From NCBI GenBank assembly GCA_920105625.2, contig OV050032.1:5718129-5782128 (forward strand): 64,000 bases of DNA. The letters are read 5' to 3'. The notes beneath the pieces are model-generated. The model had not been told where the DNA came from. It worked only from the letters and a program-made list of their open reading frames with translations, and ran no database searches. The DNA comes from Clusia tigrina (taxonomy: Eukaryota > Arthropoda > Insecta > Diptera > Clusiidae). Positions 1-10,180 of this stretch are shown here, in pieces. Numbering within the stretch: position 1 is the first letter of the stretch; each line of letters opens with the position of its first letter. Made by a program: the position numbers and the translations under genes.

Positions 1-373
1 AGAACCATTTCAAAGTTAATGATGTGCGGAGCAGTGTTGTCAGACGTACTCGTACAATAATTGCAGTATACATACCATAATTGGGAGCTCCGAGCAATGA
101 AGCTGCACTCTGTTCCCTGGTTACAATGGAGACGAGCAGAATACGTACATAAATGGAAAAAAACTTGGAAATTGTTTCTCCTGCTGGTAGAATTAGTGCT
201 GAACAGATTTTGTTTTCACAGCCAGTGGCGAATCACGCAGTTGGGGATTTGACGGAAATAAATCAGCTGTGCATATTGCAGGCGAATGTGAGAAATCTAA
301 CGAGGGAACTCTTATTGGCGATACCTCTCAAAGCCAGATGTATTCAATATGTTCAGAAGTAGAGAGAGCTAAG

Positions 374-767
374 CATAGAGTAAAGAAATAAGAGTCACAA
401 TCTGAAATGTCACTCATTTTTCGACATGGAAGTGATCGGTCGGGGCTAGTAACCTGAGAACACAGAGAAAAGAAGTTTAAAAGTCAAACGGGAAAGCAGT
501 GAATTAAAGCAGACGGACATTGTACACGAATTCACTAAAAATCGTGGTGGATCCACTAAAAATCACTGTGAATCCACTCAAAATCATGGTGCGTCCGCTA
601 CGGACGCTGGCAGCGAAAAAGACTTTCCCTTCTCTGTGTTCTCTGCTAGTAACAGAGTGGCGCTGCGATATGAAAATGAGAGCAATTGAGTAATTGGCGC
701 TATTAGCAGAGCCACCATACAAAAAGTTTGTTGTTCGAGAATGTGACTCTTATTTCTTTACTCTATG
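374..767. mobile_element. Inverted-repeat element (MITE or foldback) carrying a nested MITE
   Basis: A perfect 26-bp inverted repeat bounds this segment: the left arm at 374-399 begins CATAGAGTAAAGAAATAAG and the right arm at 742-767 is its reverse complement. The match extends weakly outward (TAA, then one mismatch). The interior encodes nothing recognisable, as in non-autonomous DNA transposons. A complete smaller MITE with its own target duplication sits inside at 454-645, so this element was there first. The AGAGTAAAGAAA core of the arm resembles the tip of the smaller MITE, so the two may be related. I could not find a convincing target-site duplication outside the arms. Confidence 0.6.
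454..645 (-). mobile_element. hAT-like MITE, copy A (192 bp, nested)
   Basis: This non-autonomous element is flanked by a perfect 8-bp target-site duplication, CTAGTAAC, at 446-453 and 646-653. Its ends are imperfect inverted repeats beginning CTGAGAACACAGAG on the left and CAGAGAACACAGAG read inward from the right. The 8-bp duplication, its fit to nTnnnnAn and the CAGAG tips point to the hAT superfamily, by general knowledge of that group. The middle carries three units of a 21-bp repeat and the block GCGTCCGCTACGGACGC, a 7-bp-arm palindrome. It is inverted relative to the copies at 3968 and 29239. It encodes nothing, so it would need a transposase supplied elsewhere. Confidence 0.85.
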
Positions 768-1150
768 GTTAAAGGCATCGCTCTACAAATTCCATTGATT
801 CCGGTTCAGTACCATAGATGCATCAAACCAAAAACATTCTGTCGAAAAGGAGTAGAAAAACACACACTATGGCATGAATGCTCTGAGAAGCTTAGACTAT
901 CCAAAAAGCAATTTAGAGATGAATATGGAGATAGAAAAGAACAAACGAATTGTGGTTAGCAACGCAGTCAGAGTCAATCTAAATCTAGCCCACAATGTTC
1001 TTATGGATTTATAGCCACCAAAATGTTAAGAATACGCAATTCCATACCATAATTAAGTCTGACTGCAAGCCGTTGGGGGAATGAGTACTAGCTACAGAGG
1101 CCTTTGAATCGAAGAGAAAAGGATTTTACAGAAAGAAGCATTTTGGAGAC
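768..1150. other. Unassigned AT-rich sequence
   Basis: No gene, repeat or element could be recognised here. A 64-codon open frame at 765-959 has no recognisable motif and is probably chance. Confidence 0.6.
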
Positions 1151-1153
1151 CAA

Positions 1154-1225
1154 GCCCGTTGCCGGATTTGAACCTCCGACCCTCGGGGTGTGAGTCTAGC
1201 GTGCTTACCACTAGACCACAGAGGG
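1154..1225 (-). pseudogene. Degenerate tRNA-like sequence (tRNA pseudogene or SINE head)
   Basis: Read on the minus strand, this has an A box (TGGTCTAGTGG) and a B box (GGTTCAAATCC) at exactly tRNA spacing: if the first T of the A box is position 8, the first G of the B box is position 52. The loop region contains CTCACAC, as in tRNA-Val with anticodon CAC. The structure is broken, however. The acceptor stem pairs at only about half its positions, the anticodon stem does not pair, and the T stem holds only its two loop-proximal pairs. It is therefore a decayed tRNA or the tRNA-derived head of a SINE, not a working gene. A functional RNA polymerase III promoter remains possible. Confidence 0.55.
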
Positions 1226-1509
1226 CGGCTGATTATAAAACTACCTCCGATACATAGTGTAAAAACTCACGATTCCTACACTAACTTGACTGCCAAAAGC
1301 CATGTTTAACCTTACGTAAAACTGATGCTACGTCGACTCCTTTCCAATATGCTCAAAATTTGTGGATAAATCTTTTTTAACGAAGGTTCTTTGATACCTG
1401 CTCTAAAGAATTTAAAGCTTAAATCCCTGCCGAAGCTCTTTTTTAAAGAAGATCTCTCTGAGTGTCTCATTTTGTGATTGGACACTTTTAAGTATAATTA
1501 GAAATTCAA
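1226..1509. other. Unassigned AT-rich sequence
   Basis: Unique-looking sequence between the tRNA-like relic and the LINE 3' end. No feature recognised. Confidence 0.5.
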
Positions 1510-2545
1510 GTAGTTAGGAAGGTAGATAGTTACGTAAGGCGGGCACTTAAGCCATCATTGACCCCTTGTGATACCGCATGAGACATCAGCTCCCATCCCT
1601 TTCAAAGGTCCAGCCATTTGGAGCTTTTAATGAAGCAGTTAATGGAGCTAATCTTTTTATTTGAGATATCCCCCAAAGGGTCCAGAAAGTAGTCGCTTCG
1701 GAAAGTGTGCCTCCTTCTGGACAGCGCTGGACACGTGCACAACAGGTGAGCAATGGACTCTTCCTCCTCCTCGTAAATTCAACTCCTGCAGAAGTCGTTA
1801 GAGACAATCCCCAGCCTCCTTCTGGACAACTCTGAACACATACATAACAGGTGTACTATGGACTCTACCTCCTCCTCGTCCATGCAACTCCTGCAGAAGT
1901 GGTTAAAAGCAATCCCCAGCCTCCTTCTGGACAACGCTGGACACATGCACAACAGGTGAGCAATGGATTCTTCCTCCTCCTCGTAAATTCAACTCCTGCA
2001 GAGGTGGTTAAAAGCAATCCCCAGCCTCCTTCTGGACAACTCTGAACACATACATAACAGGTGTACTATGGACTCTACCTCCTCCTCGTCCATGCAACTC
2101 CTGCAGAAGTGGTTAAAAGCAATCCCCAGCCTCCTTCTGGACAAAGCTGGACACGTGCATAAGAGGTGTACTATGGACTCTTCCTCCTCCTCGTCAATGC
2201 AACTCCTGCAGAAGTCGTTAGAGGCAATCCCCCGCCTCCTTCTGGACAAAGCTGGACACATGCATAAGAGGTGTACTATGGACTCTTCCTCCTCCTCGTT
2301 AAAGCAACTCCTGCAGAAGTCGTTAGAGGCAATCCCCAGCCCACACCCGTGAGTGGCTAGGAAGATCACAACTGATTTCAATTGTTTTCGTTTTAAAAGC
2401 CACGCGCATTTAAATGCAGGCTCTTCAATATTGATTTTGATTTTACGCTCATGTCGTCTGAGGCTATTAATAAGAGGCATCCAAATGCAGTTCCAGATGG
2501 GAGCGAGTGTGAAACCAAACTGGAAATTCACAACGTGCATTCAGA
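1510..2545 (-). mobile_element. LINE 3' end with an amplified zinc-knuckle segment (broken)
   Basis: This is the C-terminal coding part and 3' UTR of a non-LTR retrotransposon on the minus strand. The open frame at 1989-2540 first shows a short post-RNase H stretch (…THGCGLGIASNDF) and then successive modules of the form CRSCxxEEEEESIVHLLCxCPALSRRR. These are CX2CX10HX4C zinc knuckles of the kind that closes the second ORF of many jockey, I and R1-type LINEs and is thought to bind nucleic acid. Below 1700 the frame resembles the usual tail (…SEATTFWTLWGIS…). The 3' UTR, around 1510-1600, matches a second fragment at 4320-4470. A TGA replaces the second knuckle cysteine in two modules, so the frame is not intact. 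Confidence 0.8.
1700..2345 (-). repeat. Tandem array of 105-bp zinc-knuckle modules (6 units)
   Basis: The string AACTCCTGCAG recurs at 1781, 1886, 1991, 2096, 2201 and 2306, exactly 105 bp apart. Each unit encodes 35 residues on the minus strand and contains one complete CCHC knuckle. Units at 1781 and 1991 share GTAAATTC, and units at 1886 and 2096 share GTCCATGC, so part of the array is a 210-bp dimer repeated twice. The whole-codon period keeps the reading frame. A single-copy relative lies at 39935-40155, so the amplification is specific to this locus. Confidence 0.9.
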
Positions 2546-3967
2546 GACAGTTCTCAAGAAACTTGCAAATTGGATAGAAAAGAGGAGTCAACAAAAGACA
2601 GAAAGGCAAACAAGAAGAAAATATAGGTAATGTTGAAAGTCGGTCGTACCGACTGCTACAGATACACTACCCATCTCTGTGTTTCGTTTTTTTTTTAACT
2701 TTACCATAACTGGATCAGATTTTTCATATACATATGCTCAGACCAGCGACGTAGCAAAGGGTCTGTAGTCACCGCGTCGCAGGGCGGCATGAGCTGCGAG
2801 GGGGCTCCGCTCACTCTTAGGACCACCATAACAAAATAACAAAGGGGGTCCAGTGAGATTTTCCGAGGGAGGGCCTCTGCGTTCACAGCTAAGCTCAGAC
2901 GTAGCTAGAAATGGTGTCTGGAAAGAAATCCATCATTACCAAAGGCATAACTAGCGCTCACGTGGCTCCACATCCATAACACTGCCCCCGTCAATACGCT
3001 TGTGTACTTATACCAAGCAGCTAGATGGCAGCAGTAGGTTTCATTGAAATCTGGAAAAGTGTTACAATGTTCATTTGCGCAGTCTCGGCAGGCAGTGACA
3101 ATTTCCAGCCACCAGCCACCAGCCACAGTCAGAGAAGCAACCAGACCCCAATCACATCGCCACACTTTGCATCTCTGCTGATTAAACTGCGGCTCCGCAA
3201 TGCCACACCGAACACTTCTGGGCGCTCGCTGACGTGTGGCCGCAGGAATTAGAAATTGTTCGATAAAAGACTTGACATAAATTTGTGTGGCCATTGGTCA
3301 GACTCTTGGGAATTGCATTGTGATTCAGCCACAGCCATCTGTGTGTGCAGCCGTGCATGGCTTCCCACACAGCCAATTTTCTCACTCAAATATGAAAATT
3401 TTGTCGCTTTACCACATGAGTCCTGCTTGTTTTTGTTTTGCTTTTTTTTTCTTATTTGCTGCGTACTCGTTTTGTTTCTCACTTGTTTTGGTTGTTGTTG
3501 TTGTTGTTTTTGTAATTATGCTGCTCCAATTCGCCAGTTTTTGCTGTTTGCAAACTTATGACAAATATGCATGCTCTAAATTGGTTTTAATTGCCGCCAG
3601 CTTTATCTACGATCAAACACAATTTCATTTTGATCGAGTTATCATGTTTTCTTCTACAACATTTTACTAAAGAAATAGCGGCAATTATCAAATTAAATGC
3701 CATTTGCTTTCAATAGCAGTAAAATCGATAGAGCGGCACATTTGTTCACAGCGCCCGAACCGATTTCAATGGATGTGAGAAAAAATGTGGGAAACTTGGT
3801 GTTGGCTCAAATATCACGCAAAAATTAAGAGTAAAATATCCGTTCAACAATCCGTGGAACAAAATACTGGCCCAATAGTTAAGTGTCCACAATCTTTCCA
3901 ACACTCACAAGTTGTCCATGAAATCAGCCTCTCGACCGTCAATGCTATCCGCAGACATATGCAGGGG
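2546..3967. other. Unassigned sequence with a short (GTT)n run
   Basis: No convincing gene. Open frames up to 129 codons occur on both strands but overlap one another and show no domain. A short GTT microsatellite lies near 3490-3512. The stretch at 3020-3400 is less repetitive than its surroundings and could hold regulatory sequence, but I see no specific site. Confidence 0.5.
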
Positions 3968-4159
3968 CAGAGAACACAGAGAAAAGAAAGGCTTTTTCGC
4001 TGCCAGCGTCCGTAGCGGACACACCACGATTTTGAGTGCATTCACCACGATTCTGAGTGGATTCAACACGATTTTCAGTGGATTCATGTACAACGTCCGT
4101 CTACTTTATTTCGCTGCTTTGCCGTTTGACGTTTAAGTTTCTTTCGTCTGTATACTCTG
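3968..4159 (+). mobile_element. hAT-like MITE, copy B (192 bp)
   Basis: Flanked by a perfect 8-bp target-site duplication, TGCAGGGG, at 3960-3967 and 4160-4167. The left tip is CAGAGAACACAGAGAAAAG and the right tip, read inward, is CAGAGTATACAGACGAAAG. It has the same length and organisation as copy A: a conserved CTGCCAGCGTCCGTAGCGGA block, three 21-bp units built on CACCACGATTCTGAGTGG, then a conserved block ending in GACGTTTAAGTTTCTTT. No coding capacity. Its target duplication does not fit nTnnnnAn, unlike those of the other two copies. Confidence 0.85.
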
Positions 4160-4319
4160 TGCAGGGGTTCACAGTTCAGTCTACCACGCGTTCCTTAGAT
4201 TCACCACACTTTTTTGTTGAAATCCACCATGATTTCCAAATTTAGTGGTACAGAGAGTAATTTTTCTAACAGCCCAGGGATCGATTTTTTGTGGTACTTT
4301 TTAAATGTACACTTGTAAA

Positions 4320-4475
4320 GGGCTCGTAGCTAGGAAGGTTGAGGCACAGTTAGGCCAGAATTGACCCTTTGTGATACCGCATGAAACACAGGTCCCAGTC
4401 CCTTTCAAAAGACCAGCCAATTGAATGGAATTTTTGTTTGTCTCCCAGGAAGTCCAGAATGAAAAAATGATGCTG
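4320..4475 (-). mobile_element. LINE 3' UTR fragment
   Basis: The stretch around 4366-4425 (CCTTTGTGATACCGCATGA…CAGTCCCTTTCAAAAGACC) matches 1564-1620 at most positions, and the similarity continues into a region equivalent to 1660-1690 (…CCCAGGAAGTCCAGAA). It is a short, decayed piece of the same LINE family as 1510-2545, in the same minus orientation. It carries no knuckle module. Confidence 0.6.
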
Positions 4476-5640
4476 TGCCTAATTGACTTTTTTTGAGTCG
4501 AAGAGGCAATTGTTCTTCCTTTAGAATTTCGGCGTTAATTCACCTCGATCTCTACTCCTATTTCCCTCACAGAACCAACTCTAATTTGTCACTCCAATAT
4601 AACATGCGTCTGACGTGTTTGCATACTAAGAGTATACGCGTAACGCTCAACTATAAGTCTTCGGCCTCCAAGCCGATGTGCTGCATCATATGTTTTGCTT
4701 GGTTTGCTTCAGATAACGACCGATACTGTAACGTTGTGGTTGTAGTCGCACTCTTACCGCCGCCAATGTGGACAATACGCCTTCATTCAATTTTGATCTC
4801 CAGGCACACTGCATACACTATGATTCTCCTGTATGTTTGTACTGGAATCCGTGGGGTAATCGTGTCCTACATGCATCCACATCCATGGAGTGTGGCACTA
4901 ATAACAGATGCAGCTGTTTGTTCATTTGAAAACATTGCATTTGTATGAATCAATCTGGCAAAGCAATTCAAAAGATCTAATTAAACCGTGTTCACTTAAC
5001 CAGCTGCGAGTAGGCATGTACGAGTATGCGAAGACATTCGCTGCGGCCGCCTCACAACTGGCTTAATTCACTTAAGAATCCATTTGGAATCATCAGTTTT
5101 TATTCACTATGAATGCAAATGTGTGCCAGGAACACACAGAGATGCACACACATGGACGCCAGCAGACAAAATATGTGGACCCACACACCTACACACGGAG
5201 CCGACTATACGCAGGCAGCAAATGTGTTCATTTGAAGCTTCCTTCTGCTCGTACCTTCATGCAACGTGTTCGAGTGCAGAGAGTGTTGCTGTTGCTTAAT
5301 TTAATTAAAAATAGACGAAAAGTGTTTCACGGCGCTGCCGAGAAGCAAATCTTATTTATGCTTATGAATGGAGCTACCAAGCAATGTGCCCAGGAAGAGG
5401 AACAGATTTGATTATGCAACCATGCACGAGTAGAGCGGAAAGTGTGTTTCGGTTCAAAATGAATGCGGTGCTCTTTTTTCCCTACTTCACAGTGTGTACG
5501 TGGACGTGTGCAAGCAAAACGGCCGCTGGGATGGATTGGTCAACGAACACATGGTTTCAGACGCACTACCAATTGGCTCTGAAATGTGGCTTCGGCCAGT
5601 CCAATGGTGAACTCTTCCAAAGATTACATCATCAAGAATA
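4476..5640. other. Unassigned unique sequence
   Basis: A 151-codon frame at 4493-4948 starts at TTG, has no recognisable domain and looks accidental. Nothing else is recognised. Confidence 0.5.
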
Positions 5641-6670
5641 AACTGTAAAAAAGCAAGTGTTGTCCCCCACTTCTGGCACTTTCCGGTTTAGAGATGACCA
5701 TTCTGAATCTGCAATAGAACAATTCCGTAGTTAGGGTAGGTTGCGAAGGCGTGTGCGGATACGATATCCGCACTTCCAATCGGAGACATCTATGTCCATT
5801 ATGACTGCCTTCAAAAATGCCAAGAGAAGACATACTCGTCCCTACCGGCGATTTCCGTATACATTGGAAGTACCATCTCTATTAAACCATTTGGTGTTCC
5901 AGATGAAAGTGAGGAGATCCGCTAAGTCCACCTTTGTTATCTCTGTCAAGCTTGTGAAGAAGTGCGATCCCAAGCATTGAAGTCGTTTCAACTGTAGTCT
6001 TGGACATTGACATAAAAAGTGTTGAATCGATTCTATCTCTTCTGCATCATGGCTACTCCTGCATTGCCCGCTCGATGGAACACGCCAACGTTGAAGGATT
6101 CAATGCCCGGTAATGACCCTCGTAAATACCCGTACTGCAGGTTTGTTGAGCCCTAAGAGAACCTTCGTTCTCTTCACGTCTAACCTAGGCCATAAGGCTC
6201 GTGAGACTTCACAGTCGTCACGATTAGTCCATAAGGTGTTTGTCACCGCAATAGTGAATTCATCTATGCTCCTAAACAGTTCACATATCGGGATTTGTAT
6301 TGAGGCTTCTGCTTCGTTAATGTCCATTTTTCAGAGCCCCTTCTGGCCATCTCGTCTGCTAATTCATTCCCTTCTATATTGCTATGTCCGGGACCTTAGC
6401 TAAATGACACCTTGTGGAATTCAATGTCTAATAGTGAGGTACGGCATTTCATTACTAACTTCGATTCAACTGTCTTGGATTCTATTCTCTTAAGCGCTGA
6501 CTGACTATCCACACAGATAGTGAGGCGAGGGTCGAATTGTACCACTTTGTATTAGCCTGGCCGCTTTCCCAATTGCATGGATTTCGGCCTGAAAGGCACT
6601 GCATGCGTCCGGCAGCCGATATGACTGTCTTGCCTGCAAGCCTTCCGAGAAGACACCCATTCATCGTCAT
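5641..6670 (-). mobile_element. LINE relic: RNase H-like to zinc-knuckle region, multiply disrupted
   Basis: On the minus strand, in order from 6670 downward, fragments read as a LINE RNase H domain (…SYRLPDACSAFQAEIHAIGK), then a linker (WTNRDDCEVSRALWPRLDVKR at 6172-6260), then …ITGHxALN and the knuckle remnant CRSSHDAEEIESIQHFLCQC near 6000-6060. The pieces fall in several frames separated by stops, so the element is dead. The second knuckle cysteine is a serine. RNase H domains degrade the RNA strand during target-primed reverse transcription. The family is jockey- or I-like, but the clade is uncertain. Confidence 0.65.
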
Positions 6671-7432
6671 TGCTTTTATTCTTCAACATCCCTATCAATA
6701 ATCCGCCTGCCCTGTTTTCGTATTTACTATTGACAGCCCCGTATCTGGGCTCTTACCCACTAGTGCTGGAAGAATTTCCAGAATTTCAGTCACCAATTCA
6801 TGTTTTGCATCTTTCTTTGATTGGATGTGATCGGGTGGGAGTGAAAGTGTTAACTGCATGCCAGTGAATTGCCCTGATTGCAGCCTCTGTGCACATACCG
6901 TGTTTGGGGCATAATTGAGAGAAAATCTTGACTTCAACAATGTGACCCCACCGCTGCATACTGCGATTATTTTTACCTTTTTCGTGCCAAAGATTTCTCC
7001 ACATTATTCGACACAGAGCAAAATTAATGCCATTGCTAAAATGTATTTCTCCGATTTTTGTTTTTGCGTTATCTGCATTTGGATCATGGCTTAGATGTAT
7101 ATCAGCGACGGTTGTCTAAGTTTCTTTTAATTTTGGTTTTTTTCAGCTTTGAGTTTTTCTTCTTTTAACTTAATGAATTGCCCGCTGCTTTGAAACGAAG
7201 ACAATGCCAGCGGAAATGAAAAAGAAAATGAAGCAATGAATTAATTTTAAAGCATAATTACGTTTGTGTTTGCACGGCTCTTTCCTCCTCACTTCTTTTC
7301 GCAGTTTAATTATGATAATTATGCTCGAAGACGTGTCTTCCAGCACAATTAAATGGCATATTGTTGCAAAAATTTCCACCGAAAGTATTTAAATAATATC
7401 AAAAGATATTGCTGTCAGACATGCATGTAGTA
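6671..7432. other. Unassigned AT-rich sequence
   Basis: Possibly includes the decayed 5' part of the neighbouring LINE near 6671-6900, but no motif is readable. Otherwise AT-rich unique sequence. Confidence 0.45.
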
Positions 7433-8734
7433 AAGGGTTTTCCAATAAGAGGTGTTATTTTGGTATTCAAAGAAAAATGCCATTTTTTGAGATAAATTAT
7501 CGGATGTTTATTTCATAATAAAGAGGAAGGTATGCCGTTAATAATGAAAAATATTATTTAGCCAAATGGCCACCACGACCACGCTTACAGGACCATATCC
7601 TTTTCATAAAATTTTCCATAACCAAATCGCAAAGCGGCTGCCCTATGTCCTCGATAGCCTCACGAATTCTATCTTTGAGGTCTTGAATCGACGCTGGGCT
7701 GTTGGCATAGGTAGACCTTATCTTTCACGTGGCCCCAAAGGAAGAAGTCGCAAGGTGTTAAATCACAAGATCTCGGTGGCTAATTGTGATCACCTCTTCG
7801 AGAGATAACACGGTCCGGAAACTTTTCCCGTAAAAGAGCAATGGTTTCGTTGCTTGTGTGGCAAGTAGCGCCGGCTTGTTGAAAGTAAACGTTGTCCAGA
7901 TCAATACCATCCAACTCCGACCATAAAAAATCATTCTCGATAGCGCAATCCATTCACCGTAACTGTTGATCCAACCTCATTTTCGAAAAAGTAAGGTCCA
8001 ATGACCCCGCCGGACCATAAACTGCACCAAACATTCACACGTTGAGGATGGAGAGGCTTCTCCACAATAACTCTTGGGTTTTCCGAGCCCCAGATGCGAC
8101 AATTTTGCTTGTTGACGTAGCAACCGAGGTGGAAATGGGCCTCATCAGTCAAGATGATTTTTCGATGGAATTCCGGATCATTTTCATGCATTTCAAGGAC
8201 CCAATCAGCAAAGACACGACGTTGTTGATGATCGGCCGGCTTGAGTTCTTGTGTTAACTGATCTTTATAAGCCTTAAGACCCAAGTCTTTATGCAAAATA
8301 CGGTGTAATGACGTTTGTGGAATGCCCAATTCCAAAGAACGACAAGGAATGGACAAACCTGGGTTTTCTTCAACACTTTGGGCTACAGCAGCAATATTCT
8401 CAGTTCTTCTTGAGCGACGTGCACGGGTTTTATTCTTCACATCACTAATTTGTCCCAACAGCTCGAATTTTTCCACCAATTTCTGTATTGCGGTCCGACA
8501 AGGTGCTTCACGACGACCCAAAAATGCTTTAGTTTTGCGAACTGTGACTGCAAGATTTTCACCATTTTTGTAGTGAATTTTAATAATTTCAATGCGTTGT
8601 TGAAGCGTGTATCGTTCCATTTTTAGTGATGGCGTAGTTTCTACTTGTCAAATGTCAAAGAATAAAAGCTTCGAAAGTGACAGCTACCGAAATACCGGGT
8701 GATTCAAAATAACACCTCTTGTTGGAAAACCCTT
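7433..8734 (-). mobile_element. Mariner transposon, rosa-like (DD41D) group, 1302 bp
   Basis: A full-length mariner/Tc1-superfamily element. The terminal inverted repeats are about 30 bp with one mismatch and begin AAGGGTTTTCCAAYAAGAGG. They are flanked by the expected TA duplication (7431-7432 and 8735-8736). The transposase runs on the minus strand. The spacing of 41 residues between the second and third catalytic positions fits the rosa group, which is known from tephritid flies. The element has intact ends but a dead transposase, so it could move only with help from an active relative. Confidence 0.92.
7558..8620 (-). pseudogene. Mariner (DD41D-type) transposase pseudogene
   Basis: The first 229 codons (8620 to 7931) are open from an ATG and read as a mariner-type transposase that would cut and paste the element at TA sites. 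There is a helix-turn-helix DNA-binding half (about residues 1-115, including TAIQKLVEKFELLG and LSIPCRSLELGIPQTSLHRIL), then the catalytic start ILTDEAHFHLG with Asp159, and VWCSLWSGGVIGPYFFENE. The frame is lost near 7930 after RYRE. Downstream, in another frame, one reads YFQQAGATCHTSNET…, an in-frame TAG, and RSCDLTPCDFFLWGHVKDK, ending …RGRGGHLA-stop at 7558. The second catalytic Asp, normally QQDGA, is Ala here. Frameshifts, a stop and a lost catalytic residue make it inactive. Confidence 0.88.
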
Positions 8735-8796
8735 TATATTGTTAGATCGGGCCACGCACAGTTGAGTGAAGTATAAGTCTGTAAGGATTAATTGAA

Positions 8797-10150
8797 GGTG
8801 ACCCAGTAATCTGCGCCAACTACCGAGGTATCAGTCTCATTTCCAACGCATATAAGATCCTGTCGAGCGTACTGTGTGAAAGATTGGAGCCGCACACAAA
8901 AACACTGACTTTGTCAGTGGGGCTTTCGACCTGGTAAATCCACCATAGACCAAATTTTCATACTACGCCAAACAAATGCTGGAGAAGACTCACGAATCTT
9001 GGGCTGGTTATAGACTCTTTGTTGATTATAAAGCTGCGTTCGATGGCCAGAAGCGGAATTGCCTACACAAACCAATGTCTGAGTGCGGTATATCTGAAAA
9101 GTTGATAAGGATGATGTTGAGCAAAACGGGCAGCTCCGTCAAGGTAGGAAATTACCTTTCCGAAACCTTTAATGATTTATTCATTTAATTTTATGGTAAT
9201 TAAACTAAACGAGGTTTCAGACAAGGCGACCCGTTAACCTGCGATCTCTTCAACTTAATCATGGAGGGGATCCTATGAAAGGCCGGTGTGCATCGCAATG
9301 GCACCATTCCAGCTCCTTGCGTATGCTGATGATATCGATATTATCGGTCGGACCAAGAGAGATGTTACTGCTGCTTTCAATTGTTGTGAGTCATAATCAA
9401 ACTACCTGCGTGTAGTTGACTATTGAAAAGGAATCAGCCAAAGTGGGCTTGACGGTAAACAAGGGCAAAACGAAGTATATGCCGTCTGTAAACAGTGGAG
9501 CGCGGCGTGTAGGCTCTCATGTTTCAGCGGGCAACTACAACTTTGAAGTAGTCAAGAAATTTGCATACCTTGGCACGGCCGTTAACATCAATAATGATGT
9601 CAGTCTGGATATAAAGCGAAGAATCACAATTGCTAATAGATGCGACTATGGGCTCAGTAAGCAATTGGGTGGCAGAGCACTCTCCTGATCGACGAAGCTG
9701 ACACTCTACAAGACGCTCATTCTAACTGAGCTTCTTTATGACGCTGAGGCATGGGTGGTATTGCTAACAGTTGCAGCCGCGCTTGGGGTGTACGAGAGGA
9801 AAGTTCTTCGCAAAATCTTTGGTGCTGTTCGAGTTGGCAACGACTATCGCCTTCGAATGAACATACTCTCTGAATGTATGAGCTCTACGCCGACATTGAC
9901 GTAGCTCAGCGTTTAAACATTCAGCGACTACGCTGGCTGGGTCATGTCCATCGTATGGATGAAGAAGCTCCGGCGAAAAAGGTATTCGAAGCGAGAGCCG
10001 AGGGTCGACGACGAAGAGGGAATAGATCAAGCTGAGAAAGCACTGACCACGCTTGGTGTGACTAATTGGAGAAGACGCGCTCGAAGCAGAGGCGCCTGGC
10101 AAGAGGTACTCAAATCGCCCGTAACCCGACCACGGGTTGTCATGGCCACC
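8797..10150 (+). pseudogene. Reverse transcriptase pseudogene (RTE-like)
   Basis: Pieces of reverse transcriptase appear in order across the three plus frames: NYRGISLISNAYKIL (8820), CGFRPGKSTIDQIF (8920), LFVDYKAAFD with the first catalytic Asp (9018), FRQGDPL (9218), AYADDIDIIGR with the catalytic YADD (9318), then the thumb and C-terminal regions AKVGLTVNKGKTKYM (9434), FAYLGTAVN (9560), IFGAVRVGND (9818), RLRWLGHVHRMDEEAP (9925) and WRRRARSRGAWQEVLK (10068). The enzyme would copy the element RNA at a nicked target. Several frameshifts and stops separate these blocks, so it is inactive, though YADD itself survives. Confidence 0.85.
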
Positions 10151-10166
10151 TATGAAGAAGAGGAAG
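8797..10166 (+). mobile_element. 5'-truncated RTE-like LINE with 14-bp target duplication
   Basis: An insertion bounded by a perfect 14-bp direct repeat, AAGGATTAATTGAA, at 8783-8796 and 10167-10180. It begins inside the reverse transcriptase (…ICANYRGISLISNAYKIL) and ends in a short purine-rich 3' tail (AAGAAGAGGAAGAA), typical of RTE-like elements. 5' truncation with a long target duplication is the signature of target-primed reverse transcription. It lies 62 bp from the mariner, which it does not interrupt. Confidence 0.85.
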
Positions 10167-10180
10167 AAGGATTAATTGAA

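Noticed and set aside
4493..4948. A 151-codon plus-strand frame.
   Set aside because: It begins at TTG with no upstream ATG, and shows no motif, splice signal or family resemblance.
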